DNA of 64,000 nucleotides from an uncultured Robinsoniella sp. (GTDB taxonomy: Bacteria; Bacillota; Clostridia; Lachnospirales; Lachnospiraceae): positions 29,558 to 93,557 of the forward strand of contig UQGG01000026.1 of the NCBI GenBank assembly GCA_900540475.1, read 5' to 3'. Below, piece by piece: positions 1 to 8,548 of the stretch; position 1 is the first letter of the stretch, and every line of letters starts with the position of its first letter. The translations under genes and the position numbers were made by a program. The notes below the pieces were generated by a model. The model saw only the letters and a program-made list of their open reading frames with translations, was not told the DNA's origin and ran no database searches.

Positions 1-528
1 ATTTACGAACATTTTGTGTGGGTTCTCAGAGCACCGTTTTTCTTCTTCCTTCGAAAAACCCAGGTGCATTTCATGGGCTTTAAGATCCTCCGTCTTTGTT
101 CGTTTCCCCTTCTTATAACCTAAAAGATTCCATCTCACAAAATTTTGCATTAAAGCAATTTTATAATCCAATGTACAATTACGCATCATCTTACCCTTTT
201 TACCAGTTTCATCTACTGACCAAAACGGTATTGATACAACTCGCTTTTTCCCAAAATCGTTCATATAGTCTTCAAACAGGTTGCTTTTAAGAATATAAAA
301 CGGTATTTCAGCCCATTCACAAGCCTGTTGGATGAAATACACCTGATTCATTACCCAACTCGGTTCAAGCCCTAGATCGCAAAATAGAATAGCGTCATAG
401 ATCGGTACTTGATTGGTATATTGGAAATCAAATTTTCTGCATCTACCCTCATGTAGCAATTTGTTTGCGCATGACATTAACGCAAGTGCTGTACTTTGCA
501 TTCCTGCGCCGCAACTTAATATCTTCAA
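1..528 (-). CDS. PP-loop (PAPS reductase/adenine nucleotide alpha-hydrolase-like) phage protein, C-terminus cut by window edge
   Basis: An open minus-strand frame runs 176 codons to the left edge without a stop. The N-terminus reads KILSCGAGMQSTALALMSC, a variant of the S-G-G-x-x-S nucleotide-binding PP-loop, followed by AILFCDLGLEPSWV, like the 'FADTGxEP' segment of phage-encoded PAPS-reductase-like proteins. A later RNCTLDYKI segment matches the conserved 'R-x-C-T-x-x-x-K' region of that family. Family members probably activate a substrate by adenylation; the phage role is unknown. The start is uncertain: TTG at 528 fits the usual family start but has no ribosome-binding site, and the nearest ATG (about 549) is in another frame. 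This is the last early gene seen. Confidence 0.65.
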   Translation of the reverse strand, partial: MKILSCGAGMQSTALALMSCANKLLHEGRCRKFDFQYTNQVPIYDAILFCDLGLEPSWVMNQVYFIQQACEWAEIPFYILKSNLFEDYMNDFGKKRVVSIPFWSVDETGKKGKMMRNCTLDYKIALMQNFVRWNLLGYKKGKRTKTEDLKAHEMHLGFSKEEEKRCSENPHKMFVN

Positions 529-627
529 TATTTTTAGCAGGAGAAAACATGTTTTAATGAGCGCTCAACTCTTTCCCCTTTCTTAGTTAAATTTTAATTT
601 TAACACTAAGCACCTCTATATTTCCGT

Positions 628-813
628 TTACATTTTAAATAAAAATGTTGCTCCCTTTTCCCTGAATATTGCCTTTTTCACAATCGGTTCTATTTTTTCC
701 ATGAACTCAATATTTGCCATTGCTATTTTTATCTGATCCTGTACAGAAAGGCTTTTCGTATTTTCCGGATCTGATAACCACGCGGCAATTTGATCCCGCT
801 CATATTCTGTCAT
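628..813 (-). CDS. Small phage protein of unknown function
   Basis: 61 aa, soluble and charged, beginning MTEYERDQIAAWLSDPEN. The start at 813 is chosen because GGAGGG lies 8 nt upstream; an in-frame ATG 12 codons earlier has no such site. It sits in the leftward early operon behind the DUF551-like gene. No family is recognised. The sequence is predicted mostly helical, with a repeated acidic/basic pattern. Confidence 0.6.
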   Translation of the reverse strand: MTEYERDQIAAWLSDPENTKSLSVQDQIKIAMANIEFMEKIEPIVKKAIFREKGATFLFKM

Positions 814-866
814 TTTTTTAGCCCTCCATAATAATTTCCGTCCACACATAGGACATCTATGAAATA

Positions 867-1214
867 TTATTGTTTCAACCTCTCCAGAATTTCAATATTG
901 GGTTTAAATGGATCGTGTATTTTCCATGCAACAACATTAACAATTTTTTCAAGCCGCTTATCCATCCACTTATAACCATCATAATATCCAATTTTATATT
1001 CTAAAGTGTCCGTCATGTATGCAATCTCCATGCATTTCATATAGATTGCCCGACTGTTCGATCCTAGATATTCTTTTCGGACTGGAAGCCGCTCTGATAC
1101 AGGCACCCATCTTAAAGACTCTATTACTTCATCTAATAGCCACACAGAGCGTAACAATTCGTCATGAGTCATATTTGCCCGCTCTTCCTTTGTTGGTTTT
1201 GGCGTTCTTGGCAT
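867..1214 (-). CDS. DUF551-like phage protein
   Basis: 115 aa. The segment WVPVSERLP near residue 36 is the hallmark start of DUF551, a domain common in prophage early regions, and the C-terminal VVAWKIHDPF matches the usual 'V-x-x-W-x-x-x-P' ending. Function is unknown. Its start codon overlaps the end of the upstream DUF3789-like gene (ATGs and stops overlap at 1214), so the two are translationally coupled; AAGGAGG lies 9 nt before the ATG. Confidence 0.7.
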   Translation of the reverse strand: MPRTPKPTKEERANMTHDELLRSVWLLDEVIESLRWVPVSERLPVRKEYLGSNSRAIYMKCMEIAYMTDTLEYKIGYYDGYKWMDKRLEKIVNVVAWKIHDPFKPNIEILERLKQ

Positions 1215-1480
1215 TATTCTATACCTCCTTGTCTAAATTTCAATTCATCGCAGAATGTGCCATCAGAACAATCGCAATTATGGCAGCAATCTTTTTTGCA
1301 ATGCTCTGGTTCACAGTTATTGCATCCCTGTCTACTGGCCATATTTACGTCCTTATTTTCCACTATATTTTCGCTTGTTCCATCCAGGGTTACATTGCTG
1401 TTCTTACTGGCAGCACATAGTGCCATAACCAGCGCCCCGGCAAATCCACCTGCTATAAAGCTTATAATGCATCCGATCAT
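1214..1480 (-). CDS. Small membrane protein with cysteine-rich tail (DUF3789-like)
   Basis: 88 aa. The N-terminus MIGCIISFIAGGFAGALVM is one hydrophobic helix with a glycine zipper, typical of DUF3789 phage proteins. The tail is unusual: a run of cysteines and histidines (CNNCEPEHCKKDCCHNC) that could bind a metal. It is probably membrane-anchored with the Cys-rich domain on one face. It is coupled to the DUF551-like gene downstream. Function is unknown. Confidence 0.6.
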   Translation of the reverse strand: MIGCIISFIAGGFAGALVMALCAASKNSNVTLDGTSENIVENKDVNMASRQGCNNCEPEHCKKDCCHNCDCSDGTFCDELKFRQGGIE

Positions 1481-1481
1481 A

Positions 1482-1883
1482 TTATTTACCTTCCTCTCTA
1501 ACGATTACGTAGCCCGTTAACCGGATCGCTCTGGATTTCTTTGGCTCTCCATCTATCAGCCCCTGGCCTTTTAACCGCTCCAAATATTCCGGTACATTAC
1601 TTTGTGATTTTAATCCGATTCCGGATGCAATCTCCCGGACAGACGGCGGATACATATGCCGGCTTATATATTGCACCAGATACTGATAAATCTTTTCCTC
1701 CGGCTTTTCCATACCTTGATACCTGCGTTTCCGGTATTCCCTCTGTTTCTCCCGGAACACCTCCGGATAATTGTCCCGCCGCCGGCGCTTAAGCATAGCG
1801 TGAATATCCTTGTCATCCATATCACAATCATTGCGGTCACAATGTATACAGTCTGGATACCTACAATTATTTGCAACTGACAT
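1482..1883 (-). CDS. LexA-type winged-helix DNA-binding protein
   Basis: 133 aa. Residues about 60-128 match the LexA N-terminal DNA-binding domain: a helix (EEKIYQYLVQYI), the P-P-S-V-R-E-I-A helix-turn-helix and a wing (GLIDGEPKKSRAIRL). There is no LexA peptidase domain, so it is a stand-alone DNA binder. The N-terminal 25 residues carry four cysteines (CRYPDCIHCDRNDC) that may form a small zinc site, followed by a very basic linker. GGGAGGG precedes the ATG by 6 nt. It lies in the early operon, probably as a local regulator. Confidence 0.65.
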   Translation of the reverse strand: MSVANNCRYPDCIHCDRNDCDMDDKDIHAMLKRRRRDNYPEVFREKQREYRKRRYQGMEKPEEKIYQYLVQYISRHMYPPSVREIASGIGLKSQSNVPEYLERLKGQGLIDGEPKKSRAIRLTGYVIVREEGK

Positions 1884-1907
1884 TAATTTCCCTCCCTATT
1901 CAAATGA

Positions 1908-3692
1908 TTATTGAAAAGGAACTTCTTCATTTTCATCTAGTTCCATAAAATCTGAATCTTCCATTTTAAATGCTTCCAAATTGCATATCTGGTTAAGAAT
2001 TTTCAGATCTAAAACATAACATTTTTGTCGTATAATAGTATCATTACCATCCTTAAAATTGCGTACTAAGTAATCTTTATAATATGGTTCTTTACGTAAT
2101 TGTTTTGTGAATTGTCTGTTGGAAAGCTTTTCAATATCAGTTATGTCATACTCTCTAACATATTTAGAGAATTCATCATAAATCAGATTAATTCTCAAGC
2201 ATAATTCACATTCTTTTATAATATAATCACGACCATCGTGAATTCTATTTTTAAGTGCCATAGTATCAAACACCTGTAAAATGAGGTCAACAGCACTATT
2301 TACTTTACTATTTCCGTCAAGCGCATTTGTTGTATTTCCGACCAAGGACCGTTTTACTAATTCCCTGGAGACCCCTGTCGATTCATAAAAATTCAAATGA
2401 TAAGATTCAAACAAATCTTGAAGAAAATTTAAACCAAGGTTAATATTCGACATCCCCAGAATAACTCTACTTTCGAAATCCAAATCATCAAATATTTTGC
2501 TCTTTGCAATCAACGCATCCAGATCACTATCCGGAATATTCATTGTAAACATCAGAAGGGCTTTTCCTAGTTTATTAAGAATCTTTTCATTTTTAGCTAA
2601 CGATCTAAAGTGTTTAGTATGCTCCTGCATCCGGTCGCTCTTAGCAAACTGCACATCAATAATACGTTCCTTTATGGCCGTTTCATCAAAACTGGACTCC
2701 CCTACAACTATAATGGGGCTTCTTCTCATGTAATTTACTACGCTTTGATCAGTGCGTCCTCTTTGACTGGTTTGGAAGTCATAGACGCTTCGTAAAGTTC
2801 CAGATATGAGGTCTAACTCAATTTTACTTAGTCTGTGAGGCTTATACTCTTCGAAGATAACCGGAAGCATGTTTGTGCTACTGGTGCTTTTTAGTGTGCT
2901 AAATTTTGTAAGTCCGGAACATCCAATACCGCTCCCAACCAATCCAAATATGGGCTGGATTATTTTTTCTAAAGTTTCTGATTTACCGGATCCGGCGCCA
3001 CCCTCCAGCACTAAATGAGACAATTTTATTTTTCTTTGCCTTAATCGCTCTTTTAAAAAGCAAACACACACCCACCCGATGATATTTATGGTACGTTCAT
3101 ATGTATTAAAGCGGAATAAGTCTCCAGCTATTTCTTTGAGCTCTTTACCGGTTATCATATCTGTATCCGTTATTGTGGACTTTAAAGCTTCATTATCCTC
3201 TGTAATGGATACAATACTATCTATTTTATTTCCTTTTTTATCAATAGCATTTTCCGTACCTACATATGCCCAATCACTGCCAATTTTATATAATCCAGTA
3301 AAATTGATCCCCAAACAATGATTATAATCTCTATATTTATTGTTCATATATTCTTGTATATCCGCTAAATTTGATTCATTACCATCATAAACCATATCTA
3401 TACCGGATATTTTTTTTATAGCCTTTTTAAACTGCTGCACACCGGAAAATGCTTGACTATCTAATTGCTGTATAAATACCCTTCCAGATTTTAATGTAAA
3501 CTCAATGTCCAACAAATGTGAGCAGTCGCCCTGAATTGCATTAATTGGACGCATTGTAAAATTTGTAATCCTCTTAGGTTTTTGATCACCACGCATGAGT
3601 ATATAACAATTGCCTGACTCGGCTATCGGATTTCCGGTTGTCTCTATGCTGTTCCCTGCCGAATCTCTCGGCTCATTATTTTTTCTACTCAT
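1908..3692 (-). CDS. Phage replicative helicase-like P-loop ATPase
   Basis: About 594 aa. A Walker A motif (GGAGSGKSET) lies at residues 231-240 and a Walker B-like VIFEEY follows about 50 residues later, with a sensor-like RRSPIIVVGESS beyond. This layout resembles phage and plasmid superfamily 3 or DUF927-like helicases used with a separate primase. The start at 3692 is preferred because its ATG overlaps the upstream stop as TAATG; another ATG 15 codons earlier lies inside the preceding gene. It follows a CHC2 primase-like gene, so the two may form a split primase-helicase. Confidence 0.65.
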   Translation of the reverse strand: MSRKNNEPRDSAGNSIETTGNPIAESGNCYILMRGDQKPKRITNFTMRPINAIQGDCSHLLDIEFTLKSGRVFIQQLDSQAFSGVQQFKKAIKKISGIDMVYDGNESNLADIQEYMNNKYRDYNHCLGINFTGLYKIGSDWAYVGTENAIDKKGNKIDSIVSITEDNEALKSTITDTDMITGKELKEIAGDLFRFNTYERTINIIGWVCVCFLKERLRQRKIKLSHLVLEGGAGSGKSETLEKIIQPIFGLVGSGIGCSGLTKFSTLKSTSSTNMLPVIFEEYKPHRLSKIELDLISGTLRSVYDFQTSQRGRTDQSVVNYMRRSPIIVVGESSFDETAIKERIIDVQFAKSDRMQEHTKHFRSLAKNEKILNKLGKALLMFTMNIPDSDLDALIAKSKIFDDLDFESRVILGMSNINLGLNFLQDLFESYHLNFYESTGVSRELVKRSLVGNTTNALDGNSKVNSAVDLILQVFDTMALKNRIHDGRDYIIKECELCLRINLIYDEFSKYVREYDITDIEKLSNRQFTKQLRKEPYYKDYLVRNFKDGNDTIIRQKCYVLDLKILNQICNLEAFKMEDSDFMELDENEEVPFQ

Positions 3693-4156
3693 TATGCACC
3701 TGCTTTTGGTCTGCTGCTCCCATATTTTTCTGTCCAATTTATATCCAATTCATCTTCTATTGCTAATAGCATCAGATTGCAAAATCTGCAATTATATTTT
3801 GCGCCAATTACTTTAGCATCAGATATGATATCTCCCCAGTATTCGTTGTCTTTGACCGGTGAAAAATACTTTTTATGAAACCGCCATAGATCCGTATAGA
3901 GATTTTTAACCATTTCTAAAGTTATGAAATCAAATTCTCTCATGAATTCCTGCCTGATTATTTCTGTCATGGAATTACACAAATTCGATTGATGAGTTTC
4001 ATTTAAGCAATTAATATCCAGGATTAAGAGGCATATTGTATTCCTATTGGGCTTTACTTCCAAAAATTTTTTATGAATCTTCATAACTCCAGAATAAATA
4101 TGATATGCCGCCTTCTCATTTATCGGAAAAATATTGGTGTGTTTAATATCGCTCAC
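3692..4156 (-). CDS. Phage replication-region protein of unknown function
   Basis: 154 aa, rich in aromatic and charged residues, not recognised. A CRFC pair near residue 123 might be part of a metal site but has no partner pair. It is coupled at both ends: it starts within the stop of the primase-like gene (4-bp overlap) and stops within the start of the helicase-like gene (TAATG). That tight coupling suggests a role in the same replication complex, for example as a loader or accessory factor; this is inference only. Confidence 0.55.
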   Translation of the reverse strand: MSDIKHTNIFPINEKAAYHIYSGVMKIHKKFLEVKPNRNTICLLILDINCLNETHQSNLCNSMTEIIRQEFMREFDFITLEMVKNLYTDLWRFHKKYFSPVKDNEYWGDIISDAKVIGAKYNCRFCNLMLLAIEDELDINWTEKYGSSRPKAGA

Positions 4157-4710
4157 TGTATCGCCCTCCCCTTTTTATTATTGCAAGTCTTATTAAATAA
4201 TCTGTCCCATTCATGCTGCAGAACAGGCAACTTATTGCATACATAGCAGAACATTTCGCTAAACGGCCTAACATTGCTTTTTATATATTCATAATAATGT
4301 ATCTTATTCGCTAATGCAGATAATAGCATGTACTCAAGTTTCTGAACTTCGTATGTCGCTTTTCGGTCATTAATCCTTTTATTCATTTTCTCAATATCTG
4401 ATTTTGATATCATCTCAGAATTTGTTAATGGAATATTGAAAGATTTAGCCACATAATTAACAGATTCCTCAAAGGTAATGTTTAAATACTCCATAGTGAA
4501 GTTAAATATGTCTCCACCTGCGCCGCAGGCCCTACAATAATAACCATCATTCTCTAAATAACCATTGAATATCTGCATGCTAGGTGATTTATCATTATGG
4601 AATGGACATATAGCATAATTTTTTTGATTAATAAACATATTGAAATGCTCCATTAACATTGACATATTTACGTATGATTTTACTAATCCAATATCATCTT
4701 CCTTAATCAT
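4153..4710 (-). CDS. CHC2 zinc-finger DNA primase-like protein
   Basis: 185 aa. The N-terminal 100 residues match the DnaG-type CHC2 zinc-binding domain: CPFHNDKSPSM then YYCRACGAGGDIFNF, giving ligands C-x2-H and C-x2-C, followed by the usual FEESVNYVAKSFNI helix. There is no TOPRIM catalytic domain in this frame, so it is shorter than a full primase (typically 300 aa or more). It probably recognises template DNA and works with a separate catalytic subunit, perhaps the P-loop protein two genes downstream. Confidence 0.75.
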   Translation of the reverse strand: MIKEDDIGLVKSYVNMSMLMEHFNMFINQKNYAICPFHNDKSPSMQIFNGYLENDGYYCRACGAGGDIFNFTMEYLNITFEESVNYVAKSFNIPLTNSEMISKSDIEKMNKRINDRKATYEVQKLEYMLLSALANKIHYYEYIKSNVRPFSEMFCYVCNKLPVLQHEWDRLFNKTCNNKKGRAIQ

Positions 4711-4759
4711 TGTCCGCCTCCTTATAAATATTTTTCAATTTCCATTAACTTTCTTTATT

Positions 4760-5422
4760 TTAATTACATCCTCTATGCATTCTTTTCTCACCCATGTCAC
4801 CAAACAACAATTCTACAATTTTCTCACCCGTATGATTCTTATCGCAGAATTCCCAGACTATACCGTACTTTTCACTCATAGAGCGCATGGATTTTGCTAA
4901 TTCTGCGCCAGTAGTTGGCCCTCTTGTAATTTTTGCCCCATGTAATTTAAGCTCAGCTAATTCAGATTGGAAATCCGCATCACGAGGAATTGACCATTCT
5001 TTTCTAACCATTTTTTCGTATTGATATCGCCTTGGATTTTTCCAATTTGCAACATCATCGATAGATTTAACATAGCGGCTATGCTCAACAAGAACAACAA
5101 ATTTTATATTGTTAATCTGAGCGAGTATTGCTTCATCTCGGAATCTGCTGTGTGATTTACCGCAAATATTTGAACAAACTTCTCCAAGACCTTGCTTGGT
5201 ATCTATCGTAACTGCGGTTACTCCCAATAGATCCATTTTTTTTAGTTTGTCTCCCCTGCGACCAATGACTTCTTCCACATCGCCTGTTACTGCTATGTAG
5301 TCACCTACCGGCAAAGGGAGGTCTATCAGGTTATACCCATTGCATCTAAGCCAATTATGTTTAATCTCATGCTTATTTGCCTTTTGTGCCCGGTCATAAG
5401 CTATCTTATACATCTGAATCAC
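4760..5422 (-). CDS. ERCC4/XPF-like nuclease-domain phage protein
   Basis: 220 aa. Segments typical of the ERCC4 nuclease fold are visible: PLPVGDYIAV near residue 36, VTIDTKQGLGEV (acidic residue then Lys, a variant of the ERK catalytic motif) near residue 70, then SRFRDEAILAQ and a hydrophobic strand IKFVVLVEH. Such proteins act on branched or flapped DNA. No helicase or HhH domain is attached. It overlaps the upstream 130-aa gene by 17 bp. The Cys pair between the strands (EVCSNICGKSH) is not part of the usual motif. Confidence 0.7.
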   Translation of the reverse strand: MIQMYKIAYDRAQKANKHEIKHNWLRCNGYNLIDLPLPVGDYIAVTGDVEEVIGRRGDKLKKMDLLGVTAVTIDTKQGLGEVCSNICGKSHSRFRDEAILAQINNIKFVVLVEHSRYVKSIDDVANWKNPRRYQYEKMVRKEWSIPRDADFQSELAELKLHGAKITRGPTTGAELAKSMRSMSEKYGIVWEFCDKNHTGEKIVELLFGDMGEKRMHRGCN

Positions 5423-5798
5423 CCACCCTATGTTTGTACTCCCTGTTGGGATCCTGAAGATACTCTTCTGTTTTTATCTGATCGGATAGTAAACCTCTGA
5501 GATTTTTTAAAACTACTTTATTTTTTTCGTTTGAAGAAAATCTGTGAATTTTCTCATATAGAACTGCATTGTCTTTATGTTTTCTACGTTCCATTCGCTC
5601 TCTGTGCCATCTAGTAATAAGCTTATTTCGAACATCGTAATTTGTTTCTTTTTCCATGTCGTGTACCCAGGTAAGTGTTTTATCATCAAACTTATTTGCT
5701 ATTTTCATTGATTCTAAATACTCGGGATGACTCTTATTTAATAAATCTACAAAATCTGAAATAATTTCTGATGGCATCCTCTCTTGCTGTCTTCTCAT
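5406..5798 (-). CDS. Hypothetical phage early protein
   Basis: 130 aa, strongly basic and helical, with no recognised domain. It sits between SSB and the ERCC4-like nuclease and overlaps the latter by 17 bp, so it is probably cotranslated. Basic RWHRERMERRKHKDN in the middle suggests nucleic-acid contact; that is inference. Confidence 0.55.
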   Translation of the reverse strand: MRRQQERMPSEIISDFVDLLNKSHPEYLESMKIANKFDDKTLTWVHDMEKETNYDVRNKLITRWHRERMERRKHKDNAVLYEKIHRFSSNEKNKVVLKNLRGLLSDQIKTEEYLQDPNREYKHRVGDSDV

Positions 5799-5813
5799 TT
5801 AGTCACCACCTTA

Positions 5814-6284
5814 TTAGTTGAAGGGCAATTCTTCATTAATGCCGTCTGGAATGTTCATGAATCCATCTTTAGATGTCGATGTTGATGAAGAAGTTGCTAC
5901 TTCATTGTTAGCATTAGAATTTTGTTTTCCCTCACAGAACTCCTGGTCTTCAACAATGACATCCGTAGTATAAATTTTCTGACCATCTTTATTAGTGTAA
6001 CTTCCTGTTTGTATCCGACCTGTTACAGCAATTTTCATGCCTTGTTTAAAATACTTTTCTGCGAATTGAGCAGATTTCCCAAATGTCATACATCCAATAA
6101 AATCTGCTGCCGGATCCCCATCGCGTTTGAATTTACGATCAACAGCTAATGTATATCTAGCAATAGCTATAGAATTATCTCCTGATGAGTATCGTACATC
6201 TGGATCCCGTGTTAATCGTCCCATTAAAATTACTTTATTGATAAGCCATTCCTCCTTTTTTTTGAAAATCTTTACATTTTGCAT
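5814..6284 (-). CDS. ssb: Single-stranded DNA-binding protein
   Basis: OB-fold SSB: INKVILMGRLTRDPDVRY opens the domain, VTGRIQTGSYTNKDGQKIYTT forms later strands, and the acidic tail ends DGINEELPFN, like the D-x-x-x-x-F tip that recruits partner proteins. The given start (ATG at 6284) adds about 14 residues not seen in relatives and has a poor ribosome-binding site. An AGGAGG ends 8 nt before an ATC codon at 6242, exactly where the usual MNKVILMGR start would fall. The start may therefore be a mutated ATG, or a sequence error. It serves phage replication and RecT recombination. Confidence 0.85.
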   Translation of the reverse strand: MQNVKIFKKKEEWLINKVILMGRLTRDPDVRYSSGDNSIAIARYTLAVDRKFKRDGDPAADFIGCMTFGKSAQFAEKYFKQGMKIAVTGRIQTGSYTNKDGQKIYTTDVIVEDQEFCEGKQNSNANNEVATSSSTSTSKDGFMNIPDGINEELPFN

Positions 6285-6489
6285 TTAAAGTACATTTCGG
6301 ATAATTCCAAATGTCCTCTGTTATAATTGCATTTTCACATCCAAGGCAATAAGGGGAACTTACTCTATCCTCACTTAATTCATTTTCTAACTCTTTAATG
6401 CGTAATGACAAACGATCATTTTCAATCATATAATTATTAATTTCTTTTTTAAGATTAGCTATCTGTATCTTATATTTTTTGAATAACAT
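6235..6489 (-). CDS. Small coiled-coil protein with a cysteine-pair segment
   Basis: 84 aa. It begins with a predicted coiled coil (KKYKIQIANLKKEINNYMIENDRL is spread over residues 4-27), then a CLGCENAI segment and further cysteines (C-T-L-N-A-K-C), giving a possible zinc knuckle. GGAGG lies 4 nt before the ATG at 6489; an earlier in-frame ATG lies upstream of that site. Its 3' end overlaps the SSB translation start region by up to 50 bp, which suggests coupling. Unrecognised family. Confidence 0.55.
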   Translation of the reverse strand: MLFKKYKIQIANLKKEINNYMIENDRLSLRIKELENELSEDRVSSPYCLGCENAIITEDIWNYPKCTLNAKCKDFQKKGGMAYQ

Positions 6490-6652
6490 CTTTCCTCCGT
6501 TCCTCCCCTGCAAGTTAAAGCAGAGGAAATATTAATCTATGTGTATCTTTATCGGCCCCATGCATTGAGCCTTGTATATGAATTTAACTAGTCAAAATTA
6601 TTTTATTACTACCAGAAAAAACAGCTAATCACAAATGCCAAGACAAAAGCAT

Positions 6653-6709
6653 TTATATTGTTGCTATTGTGGTATAAACTCCCACATATATAAAAATATT
6701 TTTAAACAT
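6653..6709 (-). CDS. Possible 18-codon hydrophobic micro-ORF
   Basis: ATG at 6709 is preceded by AGGAGA at a good distance and encodes 18 residues, almost all hydrophobic (MFKNIFIYVGVYTTIATI). It lies directly after the MBL-fold gene in an otherwise empty gap of about 200 bp. It could be a small membrane peptide or chance. The remainder of 6490-6718 shows nothing else. Confidence 0.25.
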   Translation of the reverse strand: MFKNIFIYVGVYTTIATI

Positions 6710-6718
6710 TATCTTCTC

Positions 6719-7444
6719 CTAAAACGGGCACAGATCCAAATTAATTTCAAGCCCTTTGTTAGCCACGTATACTGGGCAATTAACAACATTTACTACATCA
6801 GATATAAATTGTTCAGGGTCAGCATTATTCTCGCTTAAATGAAGTAATACAACGTTTTTTAGCCCCGTATTATTATTTACTTTTAGAAATTCACATGCTG
6901 TTCCTATTTCCATATGGCCAGAAAGAACGTGATTTCTTTTAACATAGTCTTGTCCGGCAGCTTCCATTATTCGATTTGAATAATTTGCTTCTACCAAAAT
7001 GTGATTCAAATTCTTAAATCTATATGCTATATAACTTGTATCTGTACAAAATAATAATCTTCCCATGTCTGGATGACTAATAAGAAACCCATAGCACTCA
7101 ACATCATGTACTACTTCAAATGGAATTATTGTAAAATTGCTTTTCAAAGGAATCCTAATCTGATGGATAAGTGCGCCGGCAAAATTTCCTGTTTCCGCTA
7201 AAGTTTCTAATAAATCGCTTGGAATAAACACATTCATCCCCGCTTTTGCAAATTCCTTTATATACTTGCTATGGTCCCCGTGGGAATGGCTCGTAACCAC
7301 TCCCACAATCTTACTAATATTAAAATCAAGGGCAATTTTTACATCCTTGAAAGGTACTCCTGCCTCAATTATGAGTGCTTCGTTGGCATTCTCCAATATG
7401 TAGCAGTTTCCTGAAGATCCACTCCCCAAAACCTTAAGAACCAT
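6719..7444 (-). CDS. MBL-fold metallo-hydrolase
   Basis: 241 aa. The metallo-beta-lactamase signature H-x-H-x-D-H is present as TSHSHGDHSK near residue 52, with later metal-ligand candidates GHMEIG (His) and LLHLSENN (His) in the expected order. LGSGSSGNCYILE at the N-terminus is typical of phage and WalJ/YycJ-like MBL proteins. It probably cleaves a phosphodiester. It lies between recT and ssb, where many Clostridia prophages carry such a gene, so a nuclease role in recombination is plausible. Confidence 0.8.
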   Translation of the reverse strand: MVLKVLGSGSSGNCYILENANEALIIEAGVPFKDVKIALDFNISKIVGVVTSHSHGDHSKYIKEFAKAGMNVFIPSDLLETLAETGNFAGALIHQIRIPLKSNFTIIPFEVVHDVECYGFLISHPDMGRLLFCTDTSYIAYRFKNLNHILVEANYSNRIMEAAGQDYVKRNHVLSGHMEIGTACEFLKVNNNTGLKNVVLLHLSENNADPEQFISDVVNVVNCPVYVANKGLEINLDLCPF

Positions 7445-7448
7445 ATCG

Positions 7449-8393
7449 CTACCTCATCCAATCAGGCTGCTCAGCAGATTCCTTTTCCTGTTCTGGCTCA
7501 TTGTCATTGGATTCTGAATTATCTATGCTATTGATATCAGGTGCTGGTTTTGGATCTTCTACTACTTCTTCGAAGTCAATTGCATTGGCATTCTTCTGTA
7601 TATCGTAGGCAACATTTTCAGCCACTACATCGACATGATCATCATTATCTTTGGTTGATTCAAAACTTTCCAGCAGATATGCATCATCGCTTGAGTTAAT
7701 AAAATTCTTGCACGCCCGATTGATAACTGTCTTCTTTGCCATCTGGTCTGCAAATTCTCCATGTATACCCTGTCCTTCTTTATAATTCCGGCTCTTACTC
7801 CAAGCCTTTTTTAACTGAGCGATATTCATTATTTCCACATAAGGATTGATTTTGGGGTGTTCAACCACAGCATACGCCCCGATAATCTTGTCGCTGTCAA
7901 TATTCATAAAATCTTGTGTATGCTCATCAATGACTTTATAGCCATTTTCAATATGATATTTAAACACATCTCCCTCGTAAATAACCTCCGCCCTAATATC
8001 TTTGGCCCCAACACGTTTTGCAACAGCCATGGTCCCTTGATAAGATCGCATCAGTGTTAATTTCCCCGCAAAAGGTACGAAATAACATTGTTTCTTCATT
8101 GGGTTCAATGCCTGCACTGCCATGTCCATCAAAGAACTTGCTATGGATTGTTTTGAGCAAATATCCAGCGCCCTTTCTTCAATCCAATCGTTACCTTTTT
8201 TCTTTTTAACGGTTACATCCTGTAGTATGAGGTACGCACTATTTAGGGCATTAGTAAAATTATAGTTATCCGGAAAAGAAAGACCATATTTTTGCTTTTC
8301 TGTAAGCTGTGCTGTAAGCTGATCAATGAAATTATTATTAACCGCCAGATCCATTGGAGTTGTTGCAGAAACCTGAGTATTATTTTTTTGCAT
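7449..8393 (-). CDS. recT: RecT family single-strand annealing protein
   Basis: 314 aa, usual length for the family. Core RecT features are visible: ICSKQSIASSLMDMAVQALNP, KLTLMRSYQGTMAVAKR, ADVIYEGD-like strands, and the AWSKSRNY...FADQMAKKTVINRACK region. It anneals complementary single strands during phage replication and recombination. The C-terminal 60 residues are acidic and low-complexity, ending in PDWMR, a possible SSB-contact tail. No RecE exonuclease is recognisable next to it; the SbcC-like ATPase and MBL-fold protein take that position. Confidence 0.9.
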   Translation of the reverse strand: MQKNNTQVSATTPMDLAVNNNFIDQLTAQLTEKQKYGLSFPDNYNFTNALNSAYLILQDVTVKKKKGNDWIEERALDICSKQSIASSLMDMAVQALNPMKKQCYFVPFAGKLTLMRSYQGTMAVAKRVGAKDIRAEVIYEGDVFKYHIENGYKVIDEHTQDFMNIDSDKIIGAYAVVEHPKINPYVEIMNIAQLKKAWSKSRNYKEGQGIHGEFADQMAKKTVINRACKNFINSSDDAYLLESFESTKDNDDHVDVVAENVAYDIQKNANAIDFEEVVEDPKPAPDINSIDNSESNDNEPEQEKESAEQPDWMR

Positions 8394-8407
8394 AAATTTA
8401 TTTCCTC

Positions 8408-8548
8408 CTATAATTCATCTATAATATTATTAAGTGCCTCGCAGATAACATCGGAATCGCCTTCCAGATCGTAACTATCAATGCCCGTATAATCTGCTAT
8501 TTTCTCGGCCTGTTCTGCCGTTATTGTGAACGTAATACCTTCCATCAT
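8408..8548 (-). CDS. 46-aa acidic phage protein
   Basis: Begins MMEGITFTITAEQAEKIADY and ends NNIIDEL. A strong GAGGAGG lies 7 nt upstream and its ATG overlaps the stop of the 73-aa gene as ATGA, so it is coupled to it. Length and acidity recall small regulators carried beside recT. No known family. Confidence 0.6.
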   Translation of the reverse strand: MMEGITFTITAEQAEKIADYTGIDSYDLEGDSDVICEALNNIIDEL

